A stretch of 64,000 bases of DNA from Atriophallophorus winterbourni (Eukaryota > Platyhelminthes > Trematoda > Plagiorchiida > Microphallidae), in NCBI GenBank assembly GCA_013407085.1, contig JACCGJ010019403.1, positions 62,001 through 126,000 on the forward strand, given 5' to 3'. Made by a program: the position numbers and the translations under genes. The notes beneath the pieces are model-generated. The model saw only the letters and a program-made list of their open reading frames with translations, was not told the DNA's origin and did not search any database. This document shows, one piece after another, positions 1-12,028 of this stretch (the stretch's first letter is position 1; each line of letters starts with the position of its first letter).

Positions 1-3000
1 GTTAGTGCTGTCTTGCAGAGAAATATTTATGGGGCTAGGAAATCTCTTGCATTTGTTTTTCTTCACCCGCAACACCATACCATATATTTGGTGGCAAATG
101 TTTACCTACATTCAAAGCTGTTCGATATTTTCCACGTAAAATCATTAACCGCAATGTTACTATCCTTTTGGTATTTGATCTCATTTCTTTATCTGATTGA
201 TTTTAACAACGTTATATATGCAAAATCAACTACATATCACAATTGACAAATGATATAAGTTATATGTCAGCGTCATTAGAAATATATAAAAATGCAATGT
301 TTTATATGCAGATTACACAATCATGTGACATGAGATCAATCTGACGTTTTTAGCAGAGCCTCAGCATTAACATCAATGATAACAACAGTATCAAGTTACA
401 TCATTCCTTTGATTTTTAGGTTTATTATATTAGTTTGTTCTTGATCGATTAAAAAATGAAATGAATGAACACGTTATGAAATGTTCAACATGTTTACAGC
501 TAAACAATGGGATTAACTGGATCACGAAACTTGTAAATTCAGAAAATGGTTTTGGAGTACAAAACTGGAACTAGCCAACTATTTCATGTTTCGTAGGGAC
601 CGCACACACTCGTGGTAATCGTTTTCTCACTTTCATCTTGCTACAAAACGATTATTCGTTTAGGTTTCATACGATTTTTAAATAATCCTACAAAACTATC
701 CAACGTTTCAGACATGATTTTTACTCTAGGTACTAAACCCTGAAACATTGACATTTCAGCTCCATTACATGGGTTTTGACCATAATATAGGAACATTGCG
801 TTCTGCGCATTTTCCGGAAGCCGGAATATAAATATAAAGAGTAGATAGTTTATATCAACGGAAATTAATTTTCGAATCTTCTCAAAGCAAACGACTCAAC
901 CAATTTTTTCACTGTCCTCGAACTTAAATCGCATTCTGTCGATTTTCCATGATAATGTCTTATCATGCTTTCGTCGTTCGTCTACCTCTCACATCAGGTA
1001 ACATAAGCCTAACCCAATAACCCTTTTTGAAATAAGATTGTCCGACCCATTTGGTATACGTTCTATATTAACCTACGTGTTAGGAATGCTGCTTACATTA
1101 TTAACGGAAATATCACTGTACTAAATTGAACGTCACCGGTTTTAATTTGCACTCATGTAAATCCGGAAGACTCACAGACATTGCCTATTTCTTATATATA
1201 AGTTTAGATGTGAGCAACCTGACAGTAAATCAGTCGAAGTGTCGGCTATCAGACTATGCAGCATTTTACCTGATGAGGAATTGTTATTTTATAATACATT
1301 GATGTATCTGGAACTCATTTGCACCAAAACTACTTGTTTTATACCGAGCACAAAACTAGTCAACGAACTATGAATGGAGGTATGATTGCGAATACACGCG
1401 AATACACGCGAATACACGCACAGTAGCATGGTATCCGAAACGGCCTAATACTTCCAAACTGAATGTTTACGCATCCTTAACAGAGCTTTCTAGGATTGGT
1501 TTTATTCACTGGGAAGTGCAAGTTTAAAACACTTTATTTAACAGATTAGCCAGGACTATTGCGCGTACTTTGCTCCCTTTGAGGCTTAGAATCAGGCTGC
1601 CATATGCTTCATTTTTTCTTTTAATAGAACTACACCCTCGTCTTTTGCTGCCTCTCTAACCAAAAATGTGTATGACAAAAACCGGGTTCCTCATATTATT
1701 CTTCTCGTAGTTATTGGCGTCATCCTTTGGTTTTAGCACAACTGCACAATATCCTATTTTCTTATTTCGAATATGCAGCAACGAAGCTTTCTGTCCGTGC
1801 ACAGATCTGTTCGAGCATATATTTTGTATTTGGCTGCTTTGAGCACCTCGCTATTGCACTGAATTTCGGATTAATTCTAACTATAGCTAATTATGCATGA
1901 GCTAATTTGTGAATGTATGTTGTGTGGATTCAAATGTGGATATTTTTTGAACGTAGTGTTCACGATTCTGGAAAATAAACGTCAAGGATGCTCACTCGAT
2001 TGAACTTTAATAAGTAATCCCAATATTGTACCGACTTTCACAAACCTGCCAGGAATCTTCGAATTTAAATGCTAAAGTTTACGTTCACGTTCAAATGTTA
2101 GGATGTTTTGCGCAAAATTCAAAATCCTTACTTAACTTTTTAAAGTCTATCGTGTTCGCTATTAAACGTGCCAGTTCAAACATTTACCAGAATAACCATC
2201 AATTGGGTGATCTCGCATTAATGTTTGGATGACATTCTAAAAAAGCACGCAACCAGTAGTAGGGTGTGTGATGAGAATGCATGCAAATGAGCATTGCGGT
2301 ATAATTAGTGTTTATTCGACTTGTACGGAAATGAAGAGCTGAGTATTCACAGCAAACGTACTGTCTTCACATATATTGTTATTTAAAATGGTATCTATCA
2401 TATTTGACTCCTCCGCGTTTTGGCATTTTTCGTTGGCGTCAATACCGTCTGTTAACCTTTGTTGCGCCGATGTGAAATTGCGGTACTTCTGTATCGCCAT
2501 AGTAACACCGCGTTAGTGTGATTTTCCACCAACTTTAATCTACGTGTTGAAACACGCTGGCTTTATTCTCAATATCTATTTCCTTTTCATATATATCTAA
2601 GCATGGCCAACTTAATTCATCAAAACCCATGATTACTAGATTATGCATGGATCCAGGTTTGAGAATTTTCACATCTGACATATATATAAGGTCAATTCTG
2701 TTAAACGTTAGAGCTATTTGGGAAGCAGCGCTGAGGGCTCTGTGCTTCTATTCTGGCGAGGTGTCAATGAAAATGGCGAAAGATTGCTCAGCTAGTGCTC
2801 AGAGCACAAAATCTGCTTTGCCAGCATTCAAATTCTGCCATTAACTGCTCCAATTGCAAATCTCCGTCGAAAGCCTGTTCCACGCAAATCAACCGTATTG
2901 CCATCAGATACTCTTGGCGAGGAAGTGTGTTAGATTGCCATTAATTCACATGTTCCTGCCATAGTTATATCAAGCGTTATTATTTGCTAAGCTCCCGATG

Positions 3001-3430
3001 CTTTACAAAAAATTAGAAAATTCGCAAGGCAGCGTTATGTTGCCAGACTTAATGTTCTCCCTGCTCTCATTGAATGTCAGGCCAATTTTAGTGTGCATCT
3101 TTCTGTAGCAGTGAAGGATAGTATCGATGAACAATTAAGTTTTATGGAAACCTTGAAACAAGCTGCGTTGAATATTTGTGTGCTGACTTTCTGTGTCGCT
3201 CAACGCTTGTTTCTGCGAATTCTCTCAAATTGACCAAGCACTGATGCTTTCCGCTGATAGCATACATGATGTTTCATGAAGACCTATTAAACGTAAAGTG
3301 GTTGCCAGTTTGACAACTTACCGGGAAAGTTGGTGGAGTTCTAAGGCTTCGTAAATGTAATCTGCGACAGCTGTAGACGATTTTAAACTTAGCTACTAGC
3401 AGCGTGCGATCAGGCAACAGTGTGACGATA
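1..3430. other. No recognisable gene
   Basis: AT-rich sequence with only short open stretches on both strands. None shows a family motif, and none is clearly bounded by good splice sites. The only ordered feature is a three-copy 10-bp repeat near 1.39 kb. The sequence around 3.0-3.4 kb may be the decayed upstream part of the retrotransposon scrap that follows, but I cannot support a frame there. Confidence 0.5.
1389..1418. repeat. Three perfect copies of a 10-bp unit
   Basis: The unit CGAATACACG is repeated three times without change. It is a minisatellite seed with no visible coding role. Confidence 0.9.
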
Positions 3431-3453
3431 CGTGACGCATATAGGTCGCTATT

Positions 3454-3700
3454 TTAACATGCACGGGCTCGTAGAGCGATTGGCCGAGCATTTTGAGGCA
3501 GAGTTTATTTGGCCTGCTTCACCGACTGATTTTGAGCATGCGGATCATTGTTCACCATAACTGGTTTTTTCTCAAAGATCCAACTCAATCGGAGATCGCA
3601 AATATACTTCGGAGACTTAAACGCCAAAGGGCATCGAATGCTGATGCCTTAGTGTCGCCATTTTTAAGGATGTCAGTTCCTCGGTAGTTTGTTAACTTTA
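3454..3700 (+). pseudogene. Non-LTR retrotransposon RT fragment
   Basis: Two overlapping frames together give the segment just before the RT palm in flatworm-type LINE polyproteins. One frame reads VERLAEHFEAEFIWPASP. The next reads QSEIANILRRLKRQRAS followed by a remnant of the expected 'GADGL..F' motif. The match needs a frameshift near 3.53 kb, and stops surround it, so the piece is dead. It may belong to a different copy from the LINE that starts about 0.7 kb downstream, since that one has its own order of ORF1, endonuclease and RT. Assignment to CR1 or a related clade is by motif only. Confidence 0.6.
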
Positions 3701-4479
3701 AGCGTTTCTATCATACGTGCGACGCGGTCGCATTATTTGGAGCTCCTGATAATCAGGACTTGCACTTGGACAAACGGGATAATTTATACCTTTATGGAGT
3801 CCCCTCGACATCAGCTTTCTGGATATACCATTTTCATAGCGGTATTCGATATAACGAGCGAATTCTGATTTCTCATGTTTTTTTATATATTGGTTCTACG
3901 CGTGTTACGCCGGTTAATACTCTTCAAGTCATGAAAGGGATTAACGTCATCGGAAAGATATTATTCTTCGACGTCGAATGATTGTTTATTCAACATTGTG
4001 CGATCAACTAGCGAAGCGTATCACCGGATTTAATTATGATTTTGCTCTTATTCGTGATCACCACTGTTTCTCGCGCTCAAGATATTCTTCATCGATCGCT
4101 TGACAGAACCACCGCTTGTGCACACAACACTGAACAGTACCGCTTACAACCCGGAATGGATGACCCTAAAATGAAAACAAAGCGCACCGGGCTGCATGCG
4201 TACGATTTGCTAAAAGTCGGTAAGTCCTCAGACGGTGTCTGTCAAGTGTTACGCTTGTTTGTTGAAAGTGCATGCAAAATGCGAAAAAATCGCTGTCCTC
4301 GGATTTGTTATCGATTCTTAATGGAGATAACTGTCCCGGTATTTGTTACGCTGGCCGGGTTCGCAAGGCCATACCAACAGCATCACCCTCGGAGTGAAAA
4401 ACCTTTGAGTATGAAATTGAGACGCGTCTAAATGGACTGAAATCCAGTATAGAAAACTGAATGAACTGTTAAAAACATC

Positions 4480-5400
4480 ATGAAGGCAACATCGTTACCC
4501 GATTTAGAGCCGACAGGAAGTCCATCATACTCGAACAGGCCAACATTTGCACAGATAATGGCGCAGATGGTGACTGAAACGCGTAAGTGTTCGCCCGAAT
4601 CACTGACTCATCAACTTATCGGAAAAGAAGAGGGACTCAGCGAATCCAGTTCTAAAAAGACCGACTTAAATAATAAACCAAAATGTGCTGGTTCAAACCT
4701 TAGTGTTATATGTACCAACGTGACCTAGACACAGGAAACACTGTTCGAAGCTAAGCAAAAAAGTGTTAGGTGAGTGTTTTAAAATCTGTAGTCAGAAGAG
4801 ACTGGCCACAGTTACTCTCTCAACAATAGTTCGGCTGAAAAACCTCCTGATTTCTGGTCACAAAGATAATCCTCGCCTCTTATAAATAGCGCTCAATCTG
4901 TGGAGTACGTGGAAAACGTAATATTTTATGCTCAAATTCTTAGAGGTGTTCCAGAGTTTACATGTCGCATCCATGCAGATCTACCATGGTGGGAGCGAAA
5001 ATCGTCGAAAAAATCTCGAGAAGACAATAATCCGAGAATTATTTCATTTCTAGGCATTCCGGAGAATTATTGTTCTTCTGGGCATTCGGGGAGATGCTGC
5101 TTACGTAACTTCTCAAGAAAAGTTTGAGCGCGTTCGCAAACCGTGGAAATACCTATCAGAAACAATCGGCATTTAAGAAGCCATACTTGTGGATTCTTTT
5201 GTGATACCGCTGCCAACTACGAAAGGACAAGGTCCCAGCCCTAACAAGCTGAAATTCTTGACAACCGAAATGACAGGTAGTATCAAACGATAATAGAAAT
5301 CTAATAGAAGAAATCTACCCCAAAATGTTGAGTTAAGCTTGCCCAGGGTAAAAGCCGGAAGCAAGCAAACGCCTAGTGATGCTGTTCAAATCGAATGCAT
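4480..5400 (+). pseudogene. Probable LINE ORF1 remnant
   Basis: Open stretches at 4480-4728 and 4900-5127 are followed by a segment reading FLGIPENY and then VTSQEKFERVRKPW in shifting frames. This resembles the RNA-binding ORF1 of CR1/L1-like elements ('..GIPE.......D' followed by a short basic stretch). It sits just upstream of an endonuclease trace, as ORF1 should. Composition and position support the call. No catalytic residue exists to check, so the assignment is tentative. Confidence 0.35.
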
Positions 5401-5569
5401 ACGAAAGGTTCAAAAAATGGAACATTCCGACTCAAGGCGAGTCGCCCAATTGTTAAATAACACGATCGTACATTGTGTCATATAAATACGATGAAGTATA
5501 TAATTATGAATTTCTCAGTGTTTAACCAACAAATTAGCCGAAATATGCGTGTTTTGTGAAAAACGTTTT

Positions 5570-5710
5570 ACCCGATTTGGTTGCAGTTACAGAGTCTTGG
5601 TTCCAGCCCATTATGACAGACGCTGTGATCTTGATTCCCAAAATGCCACTTCTCTGTCGCGATCGCCGAAGATCGGGCGGTGGTGTTTCAGTCTACATTC
5701 GTGAGCGTTA
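5570..5710 (+). pseudogene. APE-type endonuclease fragment of a LINE
   Basis: An open stretch of about 46 codons reads PDLVAVTESWFQP, then CRDRRRSGGGVSVYIRE, before a TAA. These are the 'TE(S/T)W' strand and the 'R.DR...GGG(V)..Y' motif of the apurinic-like endonuclease that nicks target DNA in CR1/Jockey-type elements. The segments before and after these motifs are missing or out of frame. Confidence 0.7.
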
Positions 5711-6079
5711 AGCGCAGTGTAACGTAATCGATCATCCTGACCTCAGGCATCCTAATACGATGTGTTCAGAAAAATCTAGTGAATTTAGACGAATGTACGA
5801 TCGACATCATTTACCACTCGCCATCATCACGACTTGTGCAAAAGAAAATCGCATACAGTTCCAATCTAACATGATTAATAGAATGGAAAAGAACCATAAG
5901 CATTTTGGTTGTGCGAAAGCATTTATGCTGGCTAAACTTTAACAAATCCACAGGAGAAAACGGAATAACGCCTGTTATTCGGGATTCATATGAGCTGGAT
6001 CTTTGTGACCAACTGCGTTATTTAATTAAACCCTCACAAACAACGGGAATCGTACGAGTTGAGTTGGGAGTTATTTTAC

Positions 6080-6655
6080 CATTGTAAAATGTGTGGCAGA
6101 CTTTTGGATTCTGCCAATAACAGATCTCGACGCTCCTTCTAGTGGTTTCTAAATTATTGGAGAGCTTCGTGTGTGAAAGTCTCATCAGGCACGTCGAGAG
6201 CCATGCAATTCTTTGTAGGGAATAAGATGGATTTAGAGAAACGTACTCAGGCTTTGCTTACATGCTCATGGCTTGAAGATATTGGACGCAAGCCTTAGAT
6301 GATGTGATTCGCGTACATGTATGTTACTTAAAGATATCTAATGCTTTCTTTCGAGTCGATCACTTCGTACAACTTCAAAAGCTGCACGATGTCATCATCA
6401 CCGAAAATCAATGATCCTGGTTCCTTACGTGGCAGTCTGAACGCGATGCAAAAGTCAGAATTGATGGTGAAATTTTACAAACTATTAAAGCCACGAGCGG
6501 TCTAATGCAGTTCTCAATATTTATAAATGCTTTACCGCGATTGGTACGATGTATGCTTGTTTTATTTGCCGACCATGTGAACATTTTGATGAAAGTCAAC
6601 TCTGTTGACGAATGCCCAGTTTTACAAGCAGACCACAATAGGCTGCACTAATGGT
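6080..6655 (+). pseudogene. CR1-like reverse transcriptase remnant
   Basis: Pieces in several frames follow the RT order. A finger/palm segment around 6.14-6.24 kb includes a 'CESLIRHVESHAILC'-like stretch. A palm segment at 6.40-6.53 kb carries the DGE..Q..KATSG..Q series. Around 6.56 kb LFADHVNILMKVNSVD stands where the catalytic FADD box belongs. There the second aspartate is replaced by histidine, so even this piece would be inactive. It is continuous with the C-terminal fragment downstream. Confidence 0.7.
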
Positions 6656-6935
6656 GAATTCATAATAGGCTAACATTCAACTTCGCAAGTATAAAATGCT
6701 GCAAGTTTGGAAAGCCATCCCGCCTCATGCCTGCTTAGCGGGCACATGCTTGTGTGGAGTTGATTGCCGAGAAATCTCGCTAGTTGGGTGTGCGGAAATT
6801 TGCAAACAGTCAACAGTGAGAGCAGGGTATAAGAGTGCAGGTAGCGTTATGGATGAATTTCAATTCATCAATTTAAGATCTAAAAAGCACAAGCTTACAA
6901 ACACCACAGAAAACATATGGGCCTGGGCACCATGA

Positions 6936-7187
6936 ATGAGGAAGGATATCGAACTACTCCACAGGATTTATCATCGTGCTACAAAGTTGGTCTTCCGGTA
7001 CAGAAATTTGCCTTTCACAGAGCGAAAGTCAAAACTGAACCTACACGATTTTAACCAACGGCAGATACGTAGTGATCTTATGTTGACATTCAAAATCCTG
7101 CATTCTCTATACCATCCCCTTAAAAACTTGCTAAAGCCTGTTGCGAAATGGGATTCCATAAATGTATTTGGAATCGCAAATTTGTAG
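6936..7187 (+). pseudogene. C-terminal extension of CR1-like RT
   Basis: An 83-codon open stretch with the family signature HRATKLVFRYRNLPFTERK, then LNLHDFNQRQIRSDL and LTFKILHSLYH. This is the conserved region after the RT thumb in CR1/Jockey elements. It ends in a stop before the expected end of the protein and completes the decayed LINE upstream. Confidence 0.75.
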
Positions 7188-7260
7188 CTGTCAATCCGGT
7201 AAATACCTTTCAATGTGACTCGAGATTTAAATCCAACGTAATCTTACACAATTTTCGGTT

Positions 7261-9050
7261 ATTAGAGCAAAATGCATGATAAACCTGAAGCAAATATTCA
7301 AAGTGCCAGATATTTACATGTGTGCATCGTTAAAATGTAAATGAAATAGGTAACATAAAATAAATCTACTTAGCAACAATCAAACCATATCGATTAAAAG
7401 AAACCAATTTTTCAGCGTTCTCTATCTTCTATTCTATTGGATTCGCGGTCGTCAGAGATCTTAAACGAACGATATAAAGTTTGACAATAGCGTGCGCTCC
7501 TTTTCACCTTTCCACCGCAATAAAATGTGGACGCAAGCTTGCCTCATCTGAGACTTACAATTATGTTGAGATCAGTTTGCACATGGCAGTAAGTGGTTAA
7601 CAAGCCAATCGATCATCCAGACTTTCTTTCAGTAGAAAGCTCCCGAAACACACCCACATGTGCCAAAGTGTTTTTCTCGTGTACGTTTAAAATCCTCGAC
7701 GAACACGATTCCAAGAGATTATCCGCACCGCTTTATAACCGATGCTAGATAAATAAAAGCTTTTTATGTTCACCAACAGGGTTAAAGTTAAGCTGAAGAA
7801 GAAAACTTGAGCATTTTCTTTCTTTACTTGAATGCGATTAAAAAGATTATCCACCTAAGCTTGCATTGCAATTTTGGAGATTAGTCCGAAAATCAATTTT
7901 ATAGTTGCGCTTCGAACCCTGCTGTTAAATCGCGACGCAATTGAGGTTGTAAATTCTTCTGGAAGATTGTTTCAATGGTTTATCACCCTAAGGCTAAACA
8001 TGTTTCTGGAGTCAATCCGACGTCGTTTCATAACATGGTTGATTAATTGTCACCCGGGGGCTCATTTCGGATATTAAGGTATAGAATACTTTCTTTAGAA
8101 CTCCAATTATCGCCTACAAAATCTTGAGTGATTCAATAAAGTCATATATCAATCTAAGTCGCCTAAGACAGAAAAGATATATAGACTTCAGTCGTGCGGT
8201 TCCTGTCACTGTCATGAGGAGCAATAGTATTCATTTTGGCAATGTTTACACAAAAAACCATCCTTGCAGAATTTGTTACAATTTTCACTACACACCTCTT
8301 CGAGTTCAACCGTACCAGCATCATAGCAGGTTCAACTCTCTGTTTACATTGTGGAATTGTTGAACAGTTTCTCTAAAACCGAAACGCGTTTAAAAATCAC
8401 TAAATGCAGATATGGACAAGTATGTTTTTAATTTTGGTAATCAACTTTATTAACATGTTTAAATAATATTTACCAACCAACCAGATGGACAATTTAGTGG
8501 GTCCTGTAAAGCATAGTGTTTTTGTCCGCACAACATCTATGAATAAATCGTCAAATATATCTCGCATTCTTTGTGATGGGTTTTTAATAACAAAAATGTT
8601 TGCGGTTAGGAACTGGACCATTAGTATGACCACAGATGGTTTAAAGAAACTTTAAAACAAAAATACACATAGAATCTGTCATGGACTTGTCTTACAGATG
8701 GTCAGTGTGTTATCAATGTGTACATTCATTGTTAAACCCAAGAAATAGTCATATTTAAAAAAATCCATTCCACTATATTAACGCAATATCTAGGGAACTT
8801 GTTCTAATGAGTAATCGCCAAAAAAACAAAAAAACATAATGAACCGAATCTCGAACCATTCCAAAACAACAATGCCCGTCAGATTTAATCGGTGTTAGCT
8901 TACACTGTATCTGATGGGAAGTCCTGATAAGGAGATCAGATCGATTGGACGACCACAACAGATGTTGCTGGCTCCTTCTCAACTGGTCGGGCATATGACG
9001 CTACTCAAATGTACCGGTCTGGAGAAACATTCATGAAGGCTTAATCGCGA
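7261..9050. other. No recognisable gene
   Basis: AT-rich DNA with short unrelated open stretches on both strands. I found no convincing splice-bounded exon or transposon motif. It separates the decayed LINE from the ribozyme-bearing SINE. Confidence 0.45.
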
Positions 9051-9054
9051 TCAG

Positions 9055-9270
9055 TCAAACGATGGATGGTAGCTCAGGCCGATAGGCATGAGACTACAAT
9101 GGTAAAAGTCCTGGGTTCGAATCCGATCCGAGACAGGATATGCACTGCTGATGAGCTCAAATAAGAGCGAAACTCGAGTCCTGTATTTCCAATGAGGACG
9201 GTCGTGATAAACCATCGAATATTTCGAAGGAGTTGGTGCTGATGTGTGGTCACCCAAAAAAACAGGACAT
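9055..9270 (+). mobile_element. tRNA-type SINE carrying a hammerhead ribozyme
   Basis: A Pol III type 2 promoter is visible. An A-box-like sequence TGGTAGCTCAGGCCGATAGG starts at about 9067. A B box GGTTCGAATCC lies at 9114-9124. A hammerhead core follows within 25 bases (9148-9180), and the element ends near an A-rich stretch at 9256-9262 (CCCAAAAAAACAGG). This order (A box, B box, hammerhead) is that of the schistosome Sm-alpha SINE-like elements. The element is non-coding and would rely on a LINE for mobilisation. Its exact ends are estimated and no target-site duplication was identified. Confidence 0.75.
9136..9190 (+). ncRNA. Hammerhead ribozyme in the SINE
   Basis: All conserved core blocks are present. 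CTGATGA is at 9148-9154. Stem II is GCTC/GAGC closing AAATAA (9155-9168). GAAA is at 9169-9172. A short stem III AC(TCGA)GT leads into the GTC cleavage site (9178-9180). Stem I is imperfect next to the core (G-C, mismatch, C-G, A-T) but has a distal GGA/TCC helix (9136-9138 with 9188-9190), as in Sm-alpha ribozymes. Self-cleavage after C9180 is predicted; activity may be reduced by the stem I mismatches. Confidence 0.85.
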
Positions 9271-9875
9271 AAAATGCTCGTCCGTGATACTTGTAAGATA
9301 AATTGTGATTCTCATGTGATGTCAGATTTGAAGCAAAATGCGTTTAAGTTCCGAATTTATAATACGGAGAAAATGAACAAATTCAGGCTTTCAGGATGTA
9401 TGAAGTTAGTCGAATATAGCTGACTGTTTGACTTTCTATCGTAACCGGAACCATTTTGTTAGCGAAACAGTCCCTTAATGCTCTTATATATGCTTTTGTC
9501 AAATGATTTATACAAAATTGTCGGTACTTCATTGATTTCTAAAAACACACACAATCTTCTGTTCGAAGTCACACACGATTTTCAGCCTTAAATTTTAAGT
9601 GATGAACATTTATACGACCATCTAAGCTATTTGACCAACATCGATCAGACTTCATCAAATTCAGAATTTTGAAGGGCTACAATGAAACGCATTTTTATAA
9701 CATTTTATTACCTTGCAACATTATTAATACTCCAGTGTATTCTTTTGCACCACTGTTGTATCGTGCTCCTACAAAGAAACACGACGGTGGAATAGACGGT
9801 GGTGACGAAGCGCTTGCGGGTATATTAAAGATCACTATATTGTAGTACACAGATACCCATCCCTTACACCACACA
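9271..9875. other. No recognisable gene
   Basis: AT-rich spacer between the SINE and the first decayed hammerhead-like copy. A minus-strand open stretch (9695-9964) overlaps that copy and shows no family motif. Confidence 0.4.
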
Positions 9876-9908
9876 AAAGGTTTCTGCCCGTTTGCCATCA
9901 TAAGGTTG
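9866..9908 (-). ncRNA. Decayed hammerhead-like remnant (left copy of an inverted pair)
   Basis: Read on the minus strand, the order is TATGATGGCAAAC, then GCAGAAACC, then TGTGTGGTGTAAGGGATGGG. This lines up with the plus-strand copy at 10.4 kb and with the intact ribozyme at 28.26 kb (CTGATGA, an AAAC loop, GAAAC, GTG-rich stem I strand). CTGATGA has become TTATGAT and the GTC site is lost, so it should not cleave. Confidence 0.45.
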
Positions 9909-10399
9909 AGACAATCAGATCTAGTTCTTTGAGCCTCAGGTGGTAAAGTGGTAAACAAAGTCACTTCATGTCTTAAAGGCAGTGTTCTTTGGTATACAAA
10001 AAGTCATGCTAAAGCTCGGCACTGCTCAGAAGAATCTTTGGTAATTTCACAAACCATATGTCCTAACGGATATTTAACACATATATCAGGCCAACAATGG
10101 AATATGCTGTTCAAGCATGATCCCCATGGTTACAAAAGTTCGTGGCCCTGCTGCATACATATTCATCTTTCAAATGCATTTGATGATGTCATTAACGATC
10201 TTCTAATGTCGAAAATCATTTCCACGTGTGAATAAAAGAATGGTTACTATTTATTCAGATGTAGTGCGGTTCAAAACTGAGCTATCCGAGTCAATTCAAG
10301 TTGCTTGCGTTTTCACAACAATAAGTATCCGGACGACTGTTGTTTTTTATAAATATAGACGAATAACTCACAAGCATACAGTCATCAGTGTTTATTTTA

Positions 10400-10460
10400 C
10401 ACTGCACTTGATGATGGCAAACATCGATTAACCGTGTGTGGTGTGTAAGGGATGGGGATG
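10400..10460 (+). ncRNA. Decayed hammerhead-like remnant (right copy of an inverted pair)
   Basis: CTTGATGATGGCAAACATCG, then TTAACCGTGTGTGG and GTGTAAGGGATGGGG. The last part is shared almost exactly with the minus-strand remnant at 9.87 kb, about 530 bp away in opposite orientation. The GAAA block has decayed to ATTAA, so no activity is expected. Confidence 0.45.
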
Positions 10461-12020
10461 TGAGCACAGCAATATTTTGGCGAACAATGTATTGTTTCAA
10501 CAGTGAAAAGATTGCTCTGATTTAAATCTGATGGTTTGATATGTTATGCGTGTTTATTTCACCAATTCTTATTTTAGTGAATGGTTTTTTTGTATGAAGT
10601 TTGTAAAGCTTTGTAAATTTTGTATATTTATTTCCAGTTTAGTTGAAGTTGATTAAATAGAAGTAATTTACCAGTTTTCATCAGTAGATTATCATTAATT
10701 ATATGTTCCAATTAGTATCCCATTGAAGACAAAAGTTTAACCCAAAAAAATATAGGATCTGGCTTCCTCAACTTATTTCTATTTCATATTTTCTTTCTGT
10801 CAATGTTTCGGCAAAGTGACGGTATTTTTGCCCACGTGCAATCTATGACTTTGCGTCACATTGCCTGTATCAGGCTTGTGCTTTCTTATACTGATAATTT
10901 TCAATTTATTTTCCGTGTGAAACGCGACTTGAGATATTATAAGGGCGTATGTTAGGAAGTATTATAACAATCAAAATACAGCAGGAAGTGAATGCAGGAT
11001 ATTTATTGTGCGGTTTTATGGCATTCGTAACAACGTTGTACCAAAACGTACAGGCACGTATTGCAACGAAACATTTAATGAAACTCCACAAATTTCATCC
11101 CTTCTCTACGACGGGCGAAGCCTGAAATACAAAAAAAATCCGTAATTAGAGAAATTATTATCACTCGTTATTCCGCATCAAGACCCAAGCAAAACACGTG
11201 AAAACACACACACACACATACTATAATATATATATATATATATATAGTATATATATGAGATTTATTACGTTCAATTGGCTAAGCTAGCTACGTCGACATC
11301 GACGTTCCAACGTGATCATGAACTATTCGTTTCTAGACAATTATTCGCAGTCTGCATATTTCCATCGAAAACGATCCTGCGTTGGCAGTGATCAACAGAT
11401 ATTAGGATTATTCAACCCAACTCAAAACTCACCGGATATTTCGGTTTCTCGGAATAACGTACATTCGCTAATGCAGAAAGGTTTCCGTTGGCCAAATCCC
11501 GGAAGATTTTATTCGTTGAAAACCAGTGCGAAGGGGTACCTTTTAGGCTGATTTTAAAAGTGTCAAACCCGTCGAGTCCATCAACTCGTTGACATTTGGC
11601 GTATATTTTGCCGAGGATTTTTCGAATCTTGAATGTAAGCGAAAACCAATAGGAATATGACATATGGTGGGTTATTGTTACTGTCATAATTACAATCACA
11701 ATTCACCTGAAATTGACATATTGCTATAATTAATTAACCTCAAGATTTATGGTATAAATGGCAAATAGCAGTAATTTAACCATGGCTATAGGTAGAAAAA
11801 TGTTAAACATGTTGTACGTTCATGTTTGCATAGATGCAGTTCGAAGTGAGAGCAAACGTAATACCAATTAATACATAGTTTAGGAAATTTCAACTGTAAA
11901 TGTATGTGTTGGGGTAATTTTGTTCTGCAGATGCGTATTTGTAAAACAGCAGCAATGAGGGATTACCGTAAACGTGAACCAACACAGTATTAATAAAAAA
12001 AGATCTTTATTTTACTTTGA
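10461..12020. other. No recognisable gene; CA and TA microsatellites
   Basis: Non-coding AT-rich DNA. It contains a (CA)n run at about 11203-11218 and a (TA)n run at about 11225-11247, followed by a second short TA block. Open stretches at 11.31-11.70 kb on both strands lack motifs and splice context. Confidence 0.5.
11203..11258. repeat. CA then TA dinucleotide microsatellite
   Basis: About 16 bases of alternating AC, then a run of alternating TA with one interruption (TAGTATATAT). Confidence 0.9.
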
Positions 12021-12028
12021 AGATCATT

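Larger units (their letters stand above)
4440..7260 (+). mobile_element. Decayed CR1-like LINE with ORF1, endonuclease and RT traces
   Basis: The parts lie in the order expected of a CR1-like element: an ORF1-like region (about 4.48-5.40 kb), an APE-type endonuclease trace (5.57-5.71 kb), RT pieces (6.08-6.66 kb) and the C-terminal extension (6.94-7.19 kb). Every part is broken by stops and frameshifts. Only about 400 bases separate endonuclease from RT, so much of the middle is deleted. The 5' boundary is uncertain; open stretches at 4.04-4.43 kb could also belong to it. No target-site duplication was found. Confidence 0.65.

Noticed and set aside
1264..1290. CTGATGAG at 1.27 kb (and similar at 20.47 kb) as a hammerhead
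   Set aside because: No stem II or GAAA block follows at the needed distance.
4036..4431. 131-codon open stretch (longest in the window) as a host gene
   Set aside because: No motif or splice context, and it lies just upstream of LINE ORF1 traces; likely part of the decayed element or chance.
9051..9257. Minus-strand open stretch of 68 codons
   Set aside because: It is the reverse strand of the SINE with Pol III boxes and a hammerhead; no protein motif.
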